Shown in pieces: positions 1 to 5,759 of a DNA stretch of 34,944 bases. The DNA is from Candidatus Dormiibacterota bacterium. GTDB lineage: Bacteria; Acidobacteriota; Polarisedimenticolia; Gp22-AA2. The number at the start of each line of letters is the position of its first letter. Positions within the stretch are counted from its first letter, which is position 1. The stretch covers positions 1-34,944 of the forward strand of contig DASQAT010000014.1 of NCBI GenBank assembly GCA_035635555.1, in the 5' to 3' direction. A program made the translations under genes and the position numbers. The notes under the pieces were generated by a model. It had not been told where the DNA came from. It saw only the letters and a program-made list of their open reading frames with translations, and did not search any database.

Positions 1-1
1 G

Positions 2-1474
2 CTACTTGTACCACCCGATCGGCCGCTCGTCGAGGTTGATGTAGACGTGCTTGACCTCCAGGTACTCGTCGAGGCCGTGCGGACCGAGCTCGCGCCCGAA
101 CCCGGACTGCTTGTAGCCGCCCCACGGGGCCTCCACGGGGGCCGGCTGCATGTGGTTGACCCAGACGATGCCGGCGCGCAGGCTCTTGACGGTCCGGATC
201 GCCTTGAAGATGTCGCGCGTCCACACGGCGGCGGCCAGGCCGTAGGGCGTGTCGTTGGCGATGCGGACGGCGTCCTCCTCCTTGTCGAAGGGGATGACCG
301 CCATGACCGGCCCGAAGATCTCCTCGCGGGCGATCGTCGCCGAGTTGTCCACATCGTAGAAGATCGTCGGCTCGACGAAGAAGCCGCGCTCGGCCCCCTT
401 CGGCAGCCCCTTCGGGCGGCCGCCCCCCAGCGCCAGCTTCGCCTCTTTCCTGCCGGCCTCGACGTACGACAGCACCTTGTCGTACTGGTCCTGGCTGACC
501 AGCGGGCCCATCTTCGTGTCGGGGAGCAGACCGGGACCGATCTTGATCTTCTTCGCCTTCTCCACCATGGCGTCGAGAAGCGTCTTGTAGATCGATCTCT
601 GCACCAGGACCCGGCTGCCCGCCGAGCAGACCTCCCCCTGGTTGACGAAGACGCCGAACAGGGCCCCCTCGACGGCCTGCTCGAAGTCGGCGTCGGCGAA
701 GAAGATGTTGGGCGACTTGCCGCCGAGCTCGAGCGACAGGCGCTTCACGGTGGCGGCGGCCTCGCGCATGATCAGCTTGCCGACCTCGCTGCTGCCGGTG
801 AAGGCGATCTTGTCGACGCCCGGGTGCGTGACCATCGGCATGCCGACCGTGCGACCGCCGCCGTTGACGACGTTGATCACACCGCGCGGGACGCCGCATT
901 CCTCGAACCCCCTGGCGAGCTCGATCACGGACAAAGGCGTCTGGCTGGCCGGCTTCAGGACGGACGTGCAGCCGGCCGCGAGCGCCGCCGCCACCTTCTG
1001 CACCGCCATCATCAGGGGGTAGTTCCAGGGGACGATCATCCCCGCTACGCCCATCGGCTCCTTCAGCGCGAGGGCCATGGCGTTGTCCGGCACGGTCAGG
1101 ACGTCGCCGCGGATCTTGGTGGCCAGTCCCCCGTAGTACTCGAAGCAGAATCCGGCGTCCGATACGTCCCCCATGGCCTCGGCCAGCGGCTTGCCGTTGT
1201 TGGTGGTCTCGATCTCCGCGAGCCGCTTCTCGTTCCTTCGGACGTACTCGGCCAGGCGGAACAGGACGCGGCCGCGCTCGCGCGCCGATGTCTGGGGCCA
1301 GCCGTCGAGATCGAACGCGCGCCGCGCCGCGCCGACCGCACGGTCGACGTCGGCTGGGCCCGAGTCGGGGACGAGCGCGATCACCTCGCGGGTGGCGGGA
1401 TTGATGACCTCGAGCGTCCGGCCGGAGGCGGCCTTGGTCCACTCGCCGTCGATGAAATTTCCCAGCGATTCCAT
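2..1474 (-). CDS. NAD(P)-dependent aldehyde dehydrogenase (betaine-aldehyde dehydrogenase-like)
   Basis: Oxidises an aldehyde to the acid with NAD(P)+ in the cytoplasm. The 490-residue protein has the normal family length and the full ALDH core: PWN with Asn151, the FTGSSEVG cofactor-binding turn near 226-233, the general base Glu249 in LELGGKSPN, and the catalytic Cys283 in NQGEVCSAGSR. EIFGPV and the C-terminal GFGREL segment are also present. The sequence resembles betaine-aldehyde and related dehydrogenases, but the substrate cannot be fixed from it. The ATG at 1474 has no Shine-Dalgarno sequence; a strong promoter ends 9 bases before it, so the message is probably leaderless. The gene stands alone, and its promoter lies close to the left end of the neighbouring island. 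The stop codon is at the very edge of the window. Confidence 0.9.
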   Translation of the reverse strand: MESLGNFIDGEWTKAASGRTLEVINPATREVIALVPDSGPADVDRAVGAARRAFDLDGWPQTSARERGRVLFRLAEYVRRNEKRLAEIETTNNGKPLAEAMGDVSDAGFCFEYYGGLATKIRGDVLTVPDNAMALALKEPMGVAGMIVPWNYPLMMAVQKVAAALAAGCTSVLKPASQTPLSVIELARGFEECGVPRGVINVVNGGGRTVGMPMVTHPGVDKIAFTGSSEVGKLIMREAAATVKRLSLELGGKSPNIFFADADFEQAVEGALFGVFVNQGEVCSAGSRVLVQRSIYKTLLDAMVEKAKKIKIGPGLLPDTKMGPLVSQDQYDKVLSYVEAGRKEAKLALGGGRPKGLPKGAERGFFVEPTIFYDVDNSATIAREEIFGPVMAVIPFDKEEDAVRIANDTPYGLAAAVWTRDIFKAIRTVKSLRAGIVWVNHMQPAPVEAPWGGYKQSGFGRELGPHGLDEYLEVKHVYINLDERPIGWYK

Positions 1475-1483
1475 GACGGGCGA

Positions 1484-1513
1484 AGCCTAGCGGCTGGCCC
1501 CCCCGAGTGTCAA
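1484..1513 (-). promoter_or_regulatory. Promoter of the aldehyde dehydrogenase, apparently leaderless
   Basis: On the minus strand TTGACA (1508-1513) is separated by 18 bp from TAGGCT (1484-1489). Only 9 bases lie between the -10 box and the ATG at 1474, so transcription should start within a few bases of the start codon. No Shine-Dalgarno sequence is visible. Confidence 0.6.
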
Positions 1514-1668
1514 CGTCGCCCGCCGCTTGGCGCTGTCCTAACTAGGACACCTTCTTTCTTGTATGACATCCTCGCCATCGGGCACACCCCTCACCACCCT
1601 TTCCCTGGCATTAGCCAGCGAAACGCTTGACGGGGGGCGATGATGGGCGTAGATTCCACGCGCCTAAC

Positions 1669-1682
1669 GGGGTCATTACCCC
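1669..1682. repeat. Small hairpin GGGGT-CATT-ACCCC
   Basis: A five-base-pair stem with a four-base loop lies about 70 bp beyond the tRNA-like sequence in minus-strand orientation. It has no T run, so a terminator role is only possible, not shown. Otherwise the stretch 1475-1720 holds the dehydrogenase promoter and the left island end; I see no gene in it. Confidence 0.3.
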
Positions 1683-1720
1683 ATTCGCCGGGTCAAGCAG
1701 TTGAACCGGTGTTCTTTGAT

Positions 1721-1850
1721 ATTCAGCGTGCGCCGGGCGGCCATCATGTTGGTGCGGCTGGCCCGAGTTGAACGGGCTACCTTCCCCTACGAGTGGGCTG
1801 CTCTATCCAGCTTGAGCTACAGCCGCATAAGCACCCGGCGCACACTGAAT
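1721..1850. repeat. 17-bp inverted repeat enclosing the tRNA-like sequence
   Basis: ATTCAGCGTGCGCCGGG at 1721-1737 and CCCGGCGCACACTGAAT at 1834-1850 are reverse complements with one mismatch (a G-T wobble in one RNA strand). They enclose 96 bp that consists almost wholly of the tRNA-like sequence at 1750-1826. The right arm ends 4 bp before the stop codon of the neighbouring gene. A transcript of either strand would fold into a long stem carrying the cloverleaf at its tip. Confidence 0.7.
1750..1826 (-). tRNA. tRNA-like sequence, tRNA-Thr(CGT)-like with a defective anticodon stem
   Basis: The minus strand folds as a cloverleaf of 77 bases including an encoded CCA. The acceptor stem GCGGCTG/CAGCCGC has seven perfect pairs, the D stem is GCTC/GAGC with a ten-base loop, the T stem GCCCG/CGGGC is perfect with loop TTCAACT, and the discriminator is A. 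The anticodon loop read in standard register is CTCGTAG, with T33, anticodon CGT (Thr) and A37; G1-C72 and C2-G71 also suit tRNA-Thr. However, the anticodon stem GCCCA/GGGAA keeps only two Watson-Crick pairs. A shifted register gives three C-G pairs and anticodon TCG (Arg) but loses T33. It may be a decayed tRNA, an element-borne tRNA mimic, or a tRNA with a base lost in this arm. Confidence 0.6.
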
Positions 1851-1854
1851 TCCT

Positions 1855-2637
1855 TCATCCCCCTCCCTGATCCTCAAGCGGCAAGGTAGCAAGCCACTTG
1901 GTCAAACGATCAACTTCCTTAGTTGTCAGATCCTCAGGTAGGTCGAGATTGATCACCATGCCGCGGCGCAGTTGATAGTTGTGCCGAACGAATCCTGCCT
2001 CTGGCCGCACTGTCCTTTCGATAGGAATATCAGAGTCACGACCATTGTTGCGATCATCTTGCGACCGTGGTTCTTGAGATTGTTTATCGGTTGTTGCTTG
2101 GGGCGCCCCTAGGGCCGCCACCAATCGATCTTGCAAATCCGCCTGAACATCCACTCGTGACACGCTCCCACGTCGACCAGCATAGAATGTCCCAAGTCCA
2201 GCAGTCTCCATCATTGAGCAAAGAACTAGAGCTGCGCCATCGCGCGCAGCATCATTAATCCCAATCTCTCTTTCCCCCCAAATCCCCACTAGGTCTGCAA
2301 CCGATACTGACTTTGACTTGCGTCGGGCCAATTCCAACAGCGCAATCTTGAACGGTGCGAATCCTAGAATGCCACGCAGAACAGCCAGGGGCCGATCGTT
2401 CTCCGTGGCGTATGCGATTCGCAGTCCCATATCAGTGAGCTTCAGGGTTTTCGGATCGGCCATTCCGAGAATGCCAAGCGTTCGCAAGATAAATGGGCGA
2501 TCGGACTGTCCGACTGCCACGTCCAGAGCGTCAACGGTTTGAGACTGACGAAGCACTTGGATTGCCTTTTCAAACTTTTCCTTCGTCGTCCGGTATGGAA
2601 GTTGGTTGGTACGATCTTTCTCTGGGGTGGCGGCCAT
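1855..2637 (-). CDS. DUF5343-like winged-helix protein, island cargo
   Basis: A 260-residue protein whose N-terminal two thirds resembles DUF5343-type winged-helix proteins: an opening LPYRTTKEKFEKAI, a helix-rich middle with ILRTLGILGMAD followed by LKLTDMGLRIAYA, then a second helical block to about residue 155. A polar, low-complexity linker (near 175-205) leads to a short C-terminal module, MVINLDLPEDLTTKEVDRL, of the type that ends many such proteins. The molecular role is unknown; DNA binding is an inference from the fold. I chose the ATG at 2637, not the upstream one at 2661, because AAAGGAG lies 8 bases before it and because the promoter's -10 box overlaps the upstream ATG. Base composition is less GC-rich than the neighbouring genes, consistent with acquisition. 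It is the only sizeable gene in the island. Confidence 0.65.
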   Translation of the reverse strand: MAATPEKDRTNQLPYRTTKEKFEKAIQVLRQSQTVDALDVAVGQSDRPFILRTLGILGMADPKTLKLTDMGLRIAYATENDRPLAVLRGILGFAPFKIALLELARRKSKSVSVADLVGIWGEREIGINDAARDGAALVLCSMMETAGLGTFYAGRRGSVSRVDVQADLQDRLVAALGAPQATTDKQSQEPRSQDDRNNGRDSDIPIERTVRPEAGFVRHNYQLRRGMVINLDLPEDLTTKEVDRLTKWLATLPLEDQGGG

Positions 2638-2660
2638 GGGACTCTCCTTTGTACGTTCCA

Positions 2661-2689
2661 AGCCTAAGGCGGTGAGTCCGTCTTGTCAA
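2661..2689 (-). promoter_or_regulatory. Consensus-like sigma-70 promoter of the island gene
   Basis: TTGACA (minus strand, 2684-2689), a 17-bp spacer and TAGGCT (2661-2666). Transcription would start near 2654, giving a leader of about 17 bases that contains AAAGGAG before the ATG at 2637. This rules out the ATG at 2661 as the start. Confidence 0.6.
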
Positions 2690-2857
2690 TACCCAATCTA
2701 CTTAAGGCAGATATGACGGATTTCTGCTCCTCGGGCTGGTCATGGGTGGGACAACCTGTGGTATCGTGTCACCGGGCGCTCAGGGAGCGACCCTTCGGCG
2801 CATCGCCCTCGATGGGGAATGGCATCCGGCAACCGCAGACGGATGCTTCCGTCGAGA

Positions 2858-2865
2858 GGAGGTGA
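2858..2865 (+). promoter_or_regulatory. Perfect Shine-Dalgarno sequence of the 47-residue protein
   Basis: GGAGGTGA, fully complementary to the usual 16S rRNA tail, lies 5 bases before the ATG at 2871 and decides the start over an in-frame ATG at 2742. A small stem, CGCTC-AGG-GAGCG, lies further upstream near 2778-2790; I see nothing else in the gap 2690-2857. Confidence 0.7.
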
Positions 2866-2870
2866 GGTTG

Positions 2871-3014
2871 ATGGGTAGGCCGAAGAAGGAAACGCAGGGC
2901 TCACGGTTCAGGATCATCTATCGAACCGTGATCACCCTGCGTAACGGCAAGAAGCTCTACGCGAGCAGCTACGGTCTCAAGGCTTGGAGGCTGCGAGTCC
3001 GAGTCGCTGCGTAG
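2871..3014 (+). CDS. Small basic protein, 47 residues, unknown function
   Basis: The protein begins MGRPKKETQG and continues with a segment predicted to form strands, ITLRNGKKLYASSYGLKAW. It is strongly basic and has no cysteines, signal peptide or membrane segment. I do not recognise the family. The perfect Shine-Dalgarno sequence five bases upstream, and a translation that looks like a real folded peptide, argue that it is expressed. It lies inside the island, divergent from the DUF5343-like gene, and is followed by the large inverted repeat at 3071-3184. A nucleic-acid-binding role would fit its charge but is only a guess. Confidence 0.55.
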   Translation: MGRPKKETQGSRFRIIYRTVITLRNGKKLYASSYGLKAWRLRVRVAA

Positions 3015-3070
3015 GGTCGGAAAGCTCCCTGAGCGCCTTCTGCGCCACTCCCGACAGGAACGGACGGGAG

Positions 3071-3184
3071 AGTCACAGGATGCAATGTAGCACGGATTTT
3101 TGAGATATCCAGCAAATCCTTATGCACCAACGATTTGGTGTGTTATTTTCAGTGTTTGTCTTTGCCGCATTGCATCCCGTGACT
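3071..3184. repeat. Second long inverted repeat of the island
   Basis: AGTCACAGGATGCAATG at 3071-3087 and CATTGCATCCCGTGACT at 3168-3184 are reverse complements with one mismatch. Further out GACAGGA (left) and TCCTGTC (right) extend the pairing after an asymmetric bulge. The enclosed 80 bp are AT-rich and contain a perfect inner hairpin CACCAA-CGAT-TTGGTG at 3125-3140. The arrangement, a 17-bp stem around a structured loop, mirrors the repeat at 1721-1850. The rest of 3015-3412 holds the right island end and the leader of the next gene; I see no gene there. Confidence 0.65.
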
Positions 3185-3412
3185 GTCCTGTCTGATCTTA
3201 TTTGTAGAAGCGGAACACTTACCCACCCACATCCAGCCAATCTAGGACACCTCACCCATAGTTAGGACAGCACCCGGCGCTTCGGGGCGGCCGCGGGAGG
3301 CCGACTACGTCCACGCCGGCGGAGCCGGGTCGCTTTTCGCCGGAGAGCGGGTGTAGGATCCAGCGGCCGCCGAGCACAACCCTGCCCGGGCCCGTTCGAA
3401 GGAGGATTTTCC

Positions 3413-3913
3413 ATGGCGAAGAACGTCAAGCCGGTCCCCGATGGTTTCCACACGGTCACGCCGTACCTGATCCAGCGCGACGCCGCTCAGGCGCTCGAGT
3501 TCTACAAGAAGGCGTTCGGAGCCGAGACCCGGCTCAGCATGCCCGGGCCCGGCGGCAAGATCATGCACGCCGAGGTGAAGATCGGCGATTCGATCATCTT
3601 CCTGGCCGACGAGAATCTTGCGATGGCCCCCGACAACAAGTCGCCGCAGACGGCGGGGTGCGTCACCGGGTCGACCTTTCTGTACGTCCCGAACGTCGAC
3701 GCCGTCGTCAAGAAGGCGGTGGACGCGGGGGCGAAGGTGACGATGCCCGTCACCGACATGTTCTGGGGGGATCGCTTCGGCAAGGTCGTCGATCCGTTCG
3801 GTCATCACTGGGGCGTCGCCACCCACATCGAGGAGGTGCCGCCGCAGGAGATGGACACGCGCCGCAAGGAGTGGGAGAAGCAGATGGCGCAGCAGATGGG
3901 ACAGAAGAAGTAA
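3413..3913 (+). CDS. Glyoxalase/bleomycin-resistance (VOC) fold protein, PhnB-like
   Basis: A 166-residue cytoplasmic protein of the vicinal-oxygen-chelate superfamily, PhnB/YdcJ-like subgroup. It shows the usual opening TVTPYLIQRDAAQALEFYKKAFGAE, then GGKIMHAEVKIGDSIIFLAD in the first half and VPNVDAVVKKAVDAGAKV, DMFWGDRFGKVVDPFGHHW in the second, which are the two beta-alpha-beta halves of the fold. The C-terminal tail after about residue 145 is a charged helix. The substrate is unknown; many such proteins are not metal-dependent enzymes with a known reaction. GGAGGA lies upstream of the ATG. The acyl-CoA dehydrogenase starts 11 bases after the stop, so the two genes are probably one transcript. 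The gene begins about 140 bp beyond the right end of the island. Confidence 0.85.
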   Translation: MAKNVKPVPDGFHTVTPYLIQRDAAQALEFYKKAFGAETRLSMPGPGGKIMHAEVKIGDSIIFLADENLAMAPDNKSPQTAGCVTGSTFLYVPNVDAVVKKAVDAGAKVTMPVTDMFWGDRFGKVVDPFGHHWGVATHIEEVPPQEMDTRRKEWEKQMAQQMGQKK

Positions 3914-3924
3914 GAGAGCGTCGC

Positions 3925-5070
3925 ATGGTCGATTTCGCCCTGACGGAAGAGCAGCAGCAGCTCCGCGCCCTGGCGCGCGAATTCGCCCAGAAGGAGATCG
4001 CTCCGAAGGCGGCGCACCACGACCAGACCGGTGAGTTCCCGCGCGAGATCTGCAGGAAGGCGTGGGAGCTCGGTCTCATGAACACGCACGTCCCCGAGGC
4101 CTACGGCGGCCCGGGCCTGGGCGTCCTCGACGGCTGCATGATCGCGGAGGAGATCGCCTGGGGCTGCACCGGCATCGGCACCGCCATGGAGGCCAACACG
4201 CTGGCCGAGGCGCCGGTCATCGTCGGGGGATCGGACGAGCAGAAGAGGCGCTTCCTCGCGCCGATGACGAAGGAGTTCAGGCTCGCGGCCTACTGCGTCA
4301 CCGAGCCGCAGGCCGGCTCCGACGTGCAGGGGATCAAGACGGTCGCCCGCAAAGCGGGGGACGACTACGTGCTGAAGGGATCCAAGATGTGGATCACCAA
4401 CGGCAGCGTCGCCGACTGGTACTTCGTCGTCGCCTACACCGACCCGTCGCAGCGCTACAAGGGGATGAGCGCCTTCGTGGTGCCGCGTGATTCCCCGGGC
4501 ATCGAAGTCGGGAAGAAGGAGCAGAACCTCGGGCAGCGGGCCTCCGACACGCGCGCCGTCACCTTCAACGACGTCAAGGTGCCGAAGGCCAACCTGATCG
4601 GCGAGGAGGGGAAGGGGTTCCTGCTGGCGATGTCGGCATTCGACCACAGCCGGCCGGTCGTGTCGGCGGCCGCCGTCGGCCTCGCCCGCTCGGCGATGGA
4701 CCACGCCATCCGCTACGCCAAGGAGCGCACCACCTTCGGCGTGCCGATCCACAAGCACCAGGCGCTGGCGTTCATGGTGGCCGAGATGGCGATGAAGATC
4801 GAAGCGGCGCGCCTCCTGGTCTGGCAGTCGGCCTGGAAGATCGACCGGGGCGAGCGCAACACCAAGGAGGCCGCCTTCGCCAAGGCGTTCGCCGCCGACA
4901 CGGCGATGGAGACCGCCCTGAACGCCGTGCAGGTCTTCGGCGGCTATGGTTTCTCGCGCGAGTATCCCGTCGAGAAGCTGATGCGCGACGCCAAGGTGTT
5001 CCAGATCTACGAGGGGACCTCGCAGATCCAGAGGCTGATCATCGCCAAGGAGATCTTCGAGCGCTCCTGA
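3925..5070 (+). CDS. Acyl-CoA dehydrogenase
   Basis: FAD-dependent flavoenzyme that introduces a 2,3-double bond into an acyl-CoA and passes electrons to ETF. The 381-residue length is typical. The order of domains is normal: N-terminal helical part from LTEEQQQLRALAREFA, middle beta domain with YCVTEPQAGSD and KMWITNGSVADW, and C-terminal helical domain with RTTFGVPIHKHQA and QVFGGYGFSREYPVEKLMRDAK. The catalytic base is Glu363 in IYEGTSQIQRL, the position used by short- and medium-chain enzymes rather than isovaleryl-CoA dehydrogenase. The ATG at 3925 gives the family length; a longer reading upstream only overlaps the preceding gene. The methylmalonate-semialdehyde dehydrogenase nearby makes an isobutyryl-CoA role in valine breakdown possible, but chain-length preference cannot be read from the sequence. 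Confidence 0.9.
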   Translation: MVDFALTEEQQQLRALAREFAQKEIAPKAAHHDQTGEFPREICRKAWELGLMNTHVPEAYGGPGLGVLDGCMIAEEIAWGCTGIGTAMEANTLAEAPVIVGGSDEQKRRFLAPMTKEFRLAAYCVTEPQAGSDVQGIKTVARKAGDDYVLKGSKMWITNGSVADWYFVVAYTDPSQRYKGMSAFVVPRDSPGIEVGKKEQNLGQRASDTRAVTFNDVKVPKANLIGEEGKGFLLAMSAFDHSRPVVSAAAVGLARSAMDHAIRYAKERTTFGVPIHKHQALAFMVAEMAMKIEAARLLVWQSAWKIDRGERNTKEAAFAKAFAADTAMETALNAVQVFGGYGFSREYPVEKLMRDAKVFQIYEGTSQIQRLIIAKEIFERS

Positions 5071-5082
5071 GTCGAAGCGGCG

Positions 5083-5700
5083 CTAGCCCTTCAGCGCCTC
5101 GTGCACCTTCCCGACCATCTTCGCGCCGGGGTTGACGAGCGTCTTGTCCCCTTCGTCCTTCCACTTGGAGGGGCAGACCTCGTTGCTCTTCTTCGCCATG
5201 TAGAGGTTGGCCTTGAACTTCCGCATCAGCTCGTCGATGTTGCGGCCGAGGTTGTAGAAGTTCACCTCGGAATTGAAGAGCGTCCCTTCGGGATTGATGA
5301 TGAAGGTGCCGCGCAGGGCCAGCCCGGAGTTCTCGTCGTAGACGCCGAACATCTTTGCGACCTTGCCGGTCGGGTCGGCGCCCATCGGGTAGCGGACGTT
5401 CGCCAGCTCCTTCTCGCTCTTCCGCCAGGCCAGATGGACGAACTTGGTGTCCTCGCTGACCGTGACGATGTCGCACCCCATCTTCACGAACCGCTCGTGC
5501 TGCTCTGCCAGAGCAGCGAATTCGGTCGCTCAGACGAACGTGAAGTCGGCGGGGTAGAAGAACACGACCGTCCAGCGCTTGCCGGCGATCTGATCCTGCA
5601 GACGGAACTTGCCGAAGTCGTCCTTGACGGGGTCGTAGATCTCGAGCTCGAAATCCGGGACCTTCTGCCCAAGCTTCAAAGCCGTGGTGGTTTCCGACAC
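5083..5700 (-). CDS. Selenocysteine-containing 2-Cys peroxiredoxin (AhpC/Prx1 class), UGA at codon 57
   Basis: Thiol/selenol peroxidase that reduces peroxides in the cytoplasm. The frame runs from GTG at 5700 (GGGAGGAA upstream) to TAG at 5083-5085, 205 residues, with one in-frame TGA at 5530-5532. That TGA occupies exactly the peroxidatic cysteine position of the PxxxTxxC motif: Pro50, Thr54, position 57 in PADFTFV-U-ATE. The active-site Arg130 (LRGTFII) and the resolving Cys176 (SNEVCPSKW) are intact. Immediately downstream lies a hairpin fitting the bacterial SECIS rules (separate entry). A nonsense mutation or sequencing error is the alternative, but the exact position, the hairpin and the otherwise undamaged reading frame favour selenocysteine. 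A Sec peroxiredoxin (PrxU) is known from Eubacterium acidaminophilum. The usual Pro after the active residue is Ala here. It is the last gene of a minus-strand cluster after mmsA, and its stop is 12 bp from that of the acyl-CoA dehydrogenase. Confidence 0.85.
5499..5517 (-). promoter_or_regulatory. Bacterial SECIS-like hairpin of the peroxiredoxin
   Basis: On the coding strand GCTGCTCT-GGC-AGAGCAGC forms eight perfect pairs around a three-base loop that begins with GG. It starts 12 bases after the UGA, so 20 bases separate the UGA from the apical loop; bacterial SECIS elements need roughly 16-37 bases and a G in the first two loop positions. The stem is built from Ala codons GCT, GCT and GCA, which are unusual beside the GCC/GCG used elsewhere, as expected if RNA structure constrains the codons. 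Confidence 0.75.
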
Positions 5701-5736
5701 GCTGTCGTTCCTCCCTGAAAGTCACGCAGAGGGCGG

Positions 5737-5758
5737 ATTCTATACCACTTCGGGTGGT
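5737..5758 (-). promoter_or_regulatory. Possible internal promoter of the peroxiredoxin with an overlapping hairpin
   Basis: In the 59-bp gap after mmsA the minus strand has TAGAAT (5737-5742), a good -10 box, giving a leader of about 30 bases. No clear -35 box is present. A perfect inverted repeat ACCAC-TTCGG-GTGGT (5744-5758) abuts the -10 box and could be an operator or a weak transcript end for mmsA. Confidence 0.35.
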
Positions 5759-5759
5759 C

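Larger units (their letters stand above)
1532..3271. mobile_element. Island of about 1.74 kb bounded by 13-bp inverted repeats, without a transposase
   Basis: GCTGTCCTAACTA at 1532-1544 recurs inverted as TAGTTAGGACAGC at 3259-3271. CTAGGACACCT also occurs as a direct repeat at 1542-1552 and 3242-3252. Each end therefore carries two TGTCCTA-type half sites: TGTCCTA-AC-TAGGACA at the left, and TAGGACA followed 9 bp later by TAGTTAGGACA at the right. The interior is visibly less GC-rich than the flanks and holds a tRNA-like sequence, one gene of 261 codons, one gene of 48 codons and two long inverted repeats. There is no transposase or integrase, so this would be a non-autonomous or decayed transposon, or two remnants of the same insertion sequence flanking acquired DNA. 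I see no clear target-site duplication beyond GC on both sides. Confidence 0.5.

Noticed and set aside
1701-1889. A 62-codon open frame over the tRNA-like sequence
   Set aside because: It is a chance translation of the strand opposite the tRNA-like sequence and the inverted repeat, with no ribosome-binding site.
1721-3184. Integron attC sites in the two long inverted repeats
   Set aside because: The outer ends lack the paired RYYYAAC and GTTRRRY core sites in the right places. The one GTTGAAC-like string is the T arm of the tRNA-like sequence, and there is no integrase.
3658-5070. A 470-residue version of the acyl-CoA dehydrogenase
   Set aside because: The first 89 residues are a shifted reading of the VOC gene. 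The ATG at 3925 gives the normal family length.
5071-5082. A terminator between the convergent acyl-CoA dehydrogenase and peroxiredoxin genes
   Set aside because: Only 12 bp separate the stops and there is no stable stem with a T run.
5083-5700. Peroxiredoxin as a simple nonsense pseudogene
   Set aside because: The stop is TGA, falls exactly on the catalytic residue, is followed by a hairpin that meets bacterial SECIS rules, and the rest of the frame is undamaged.
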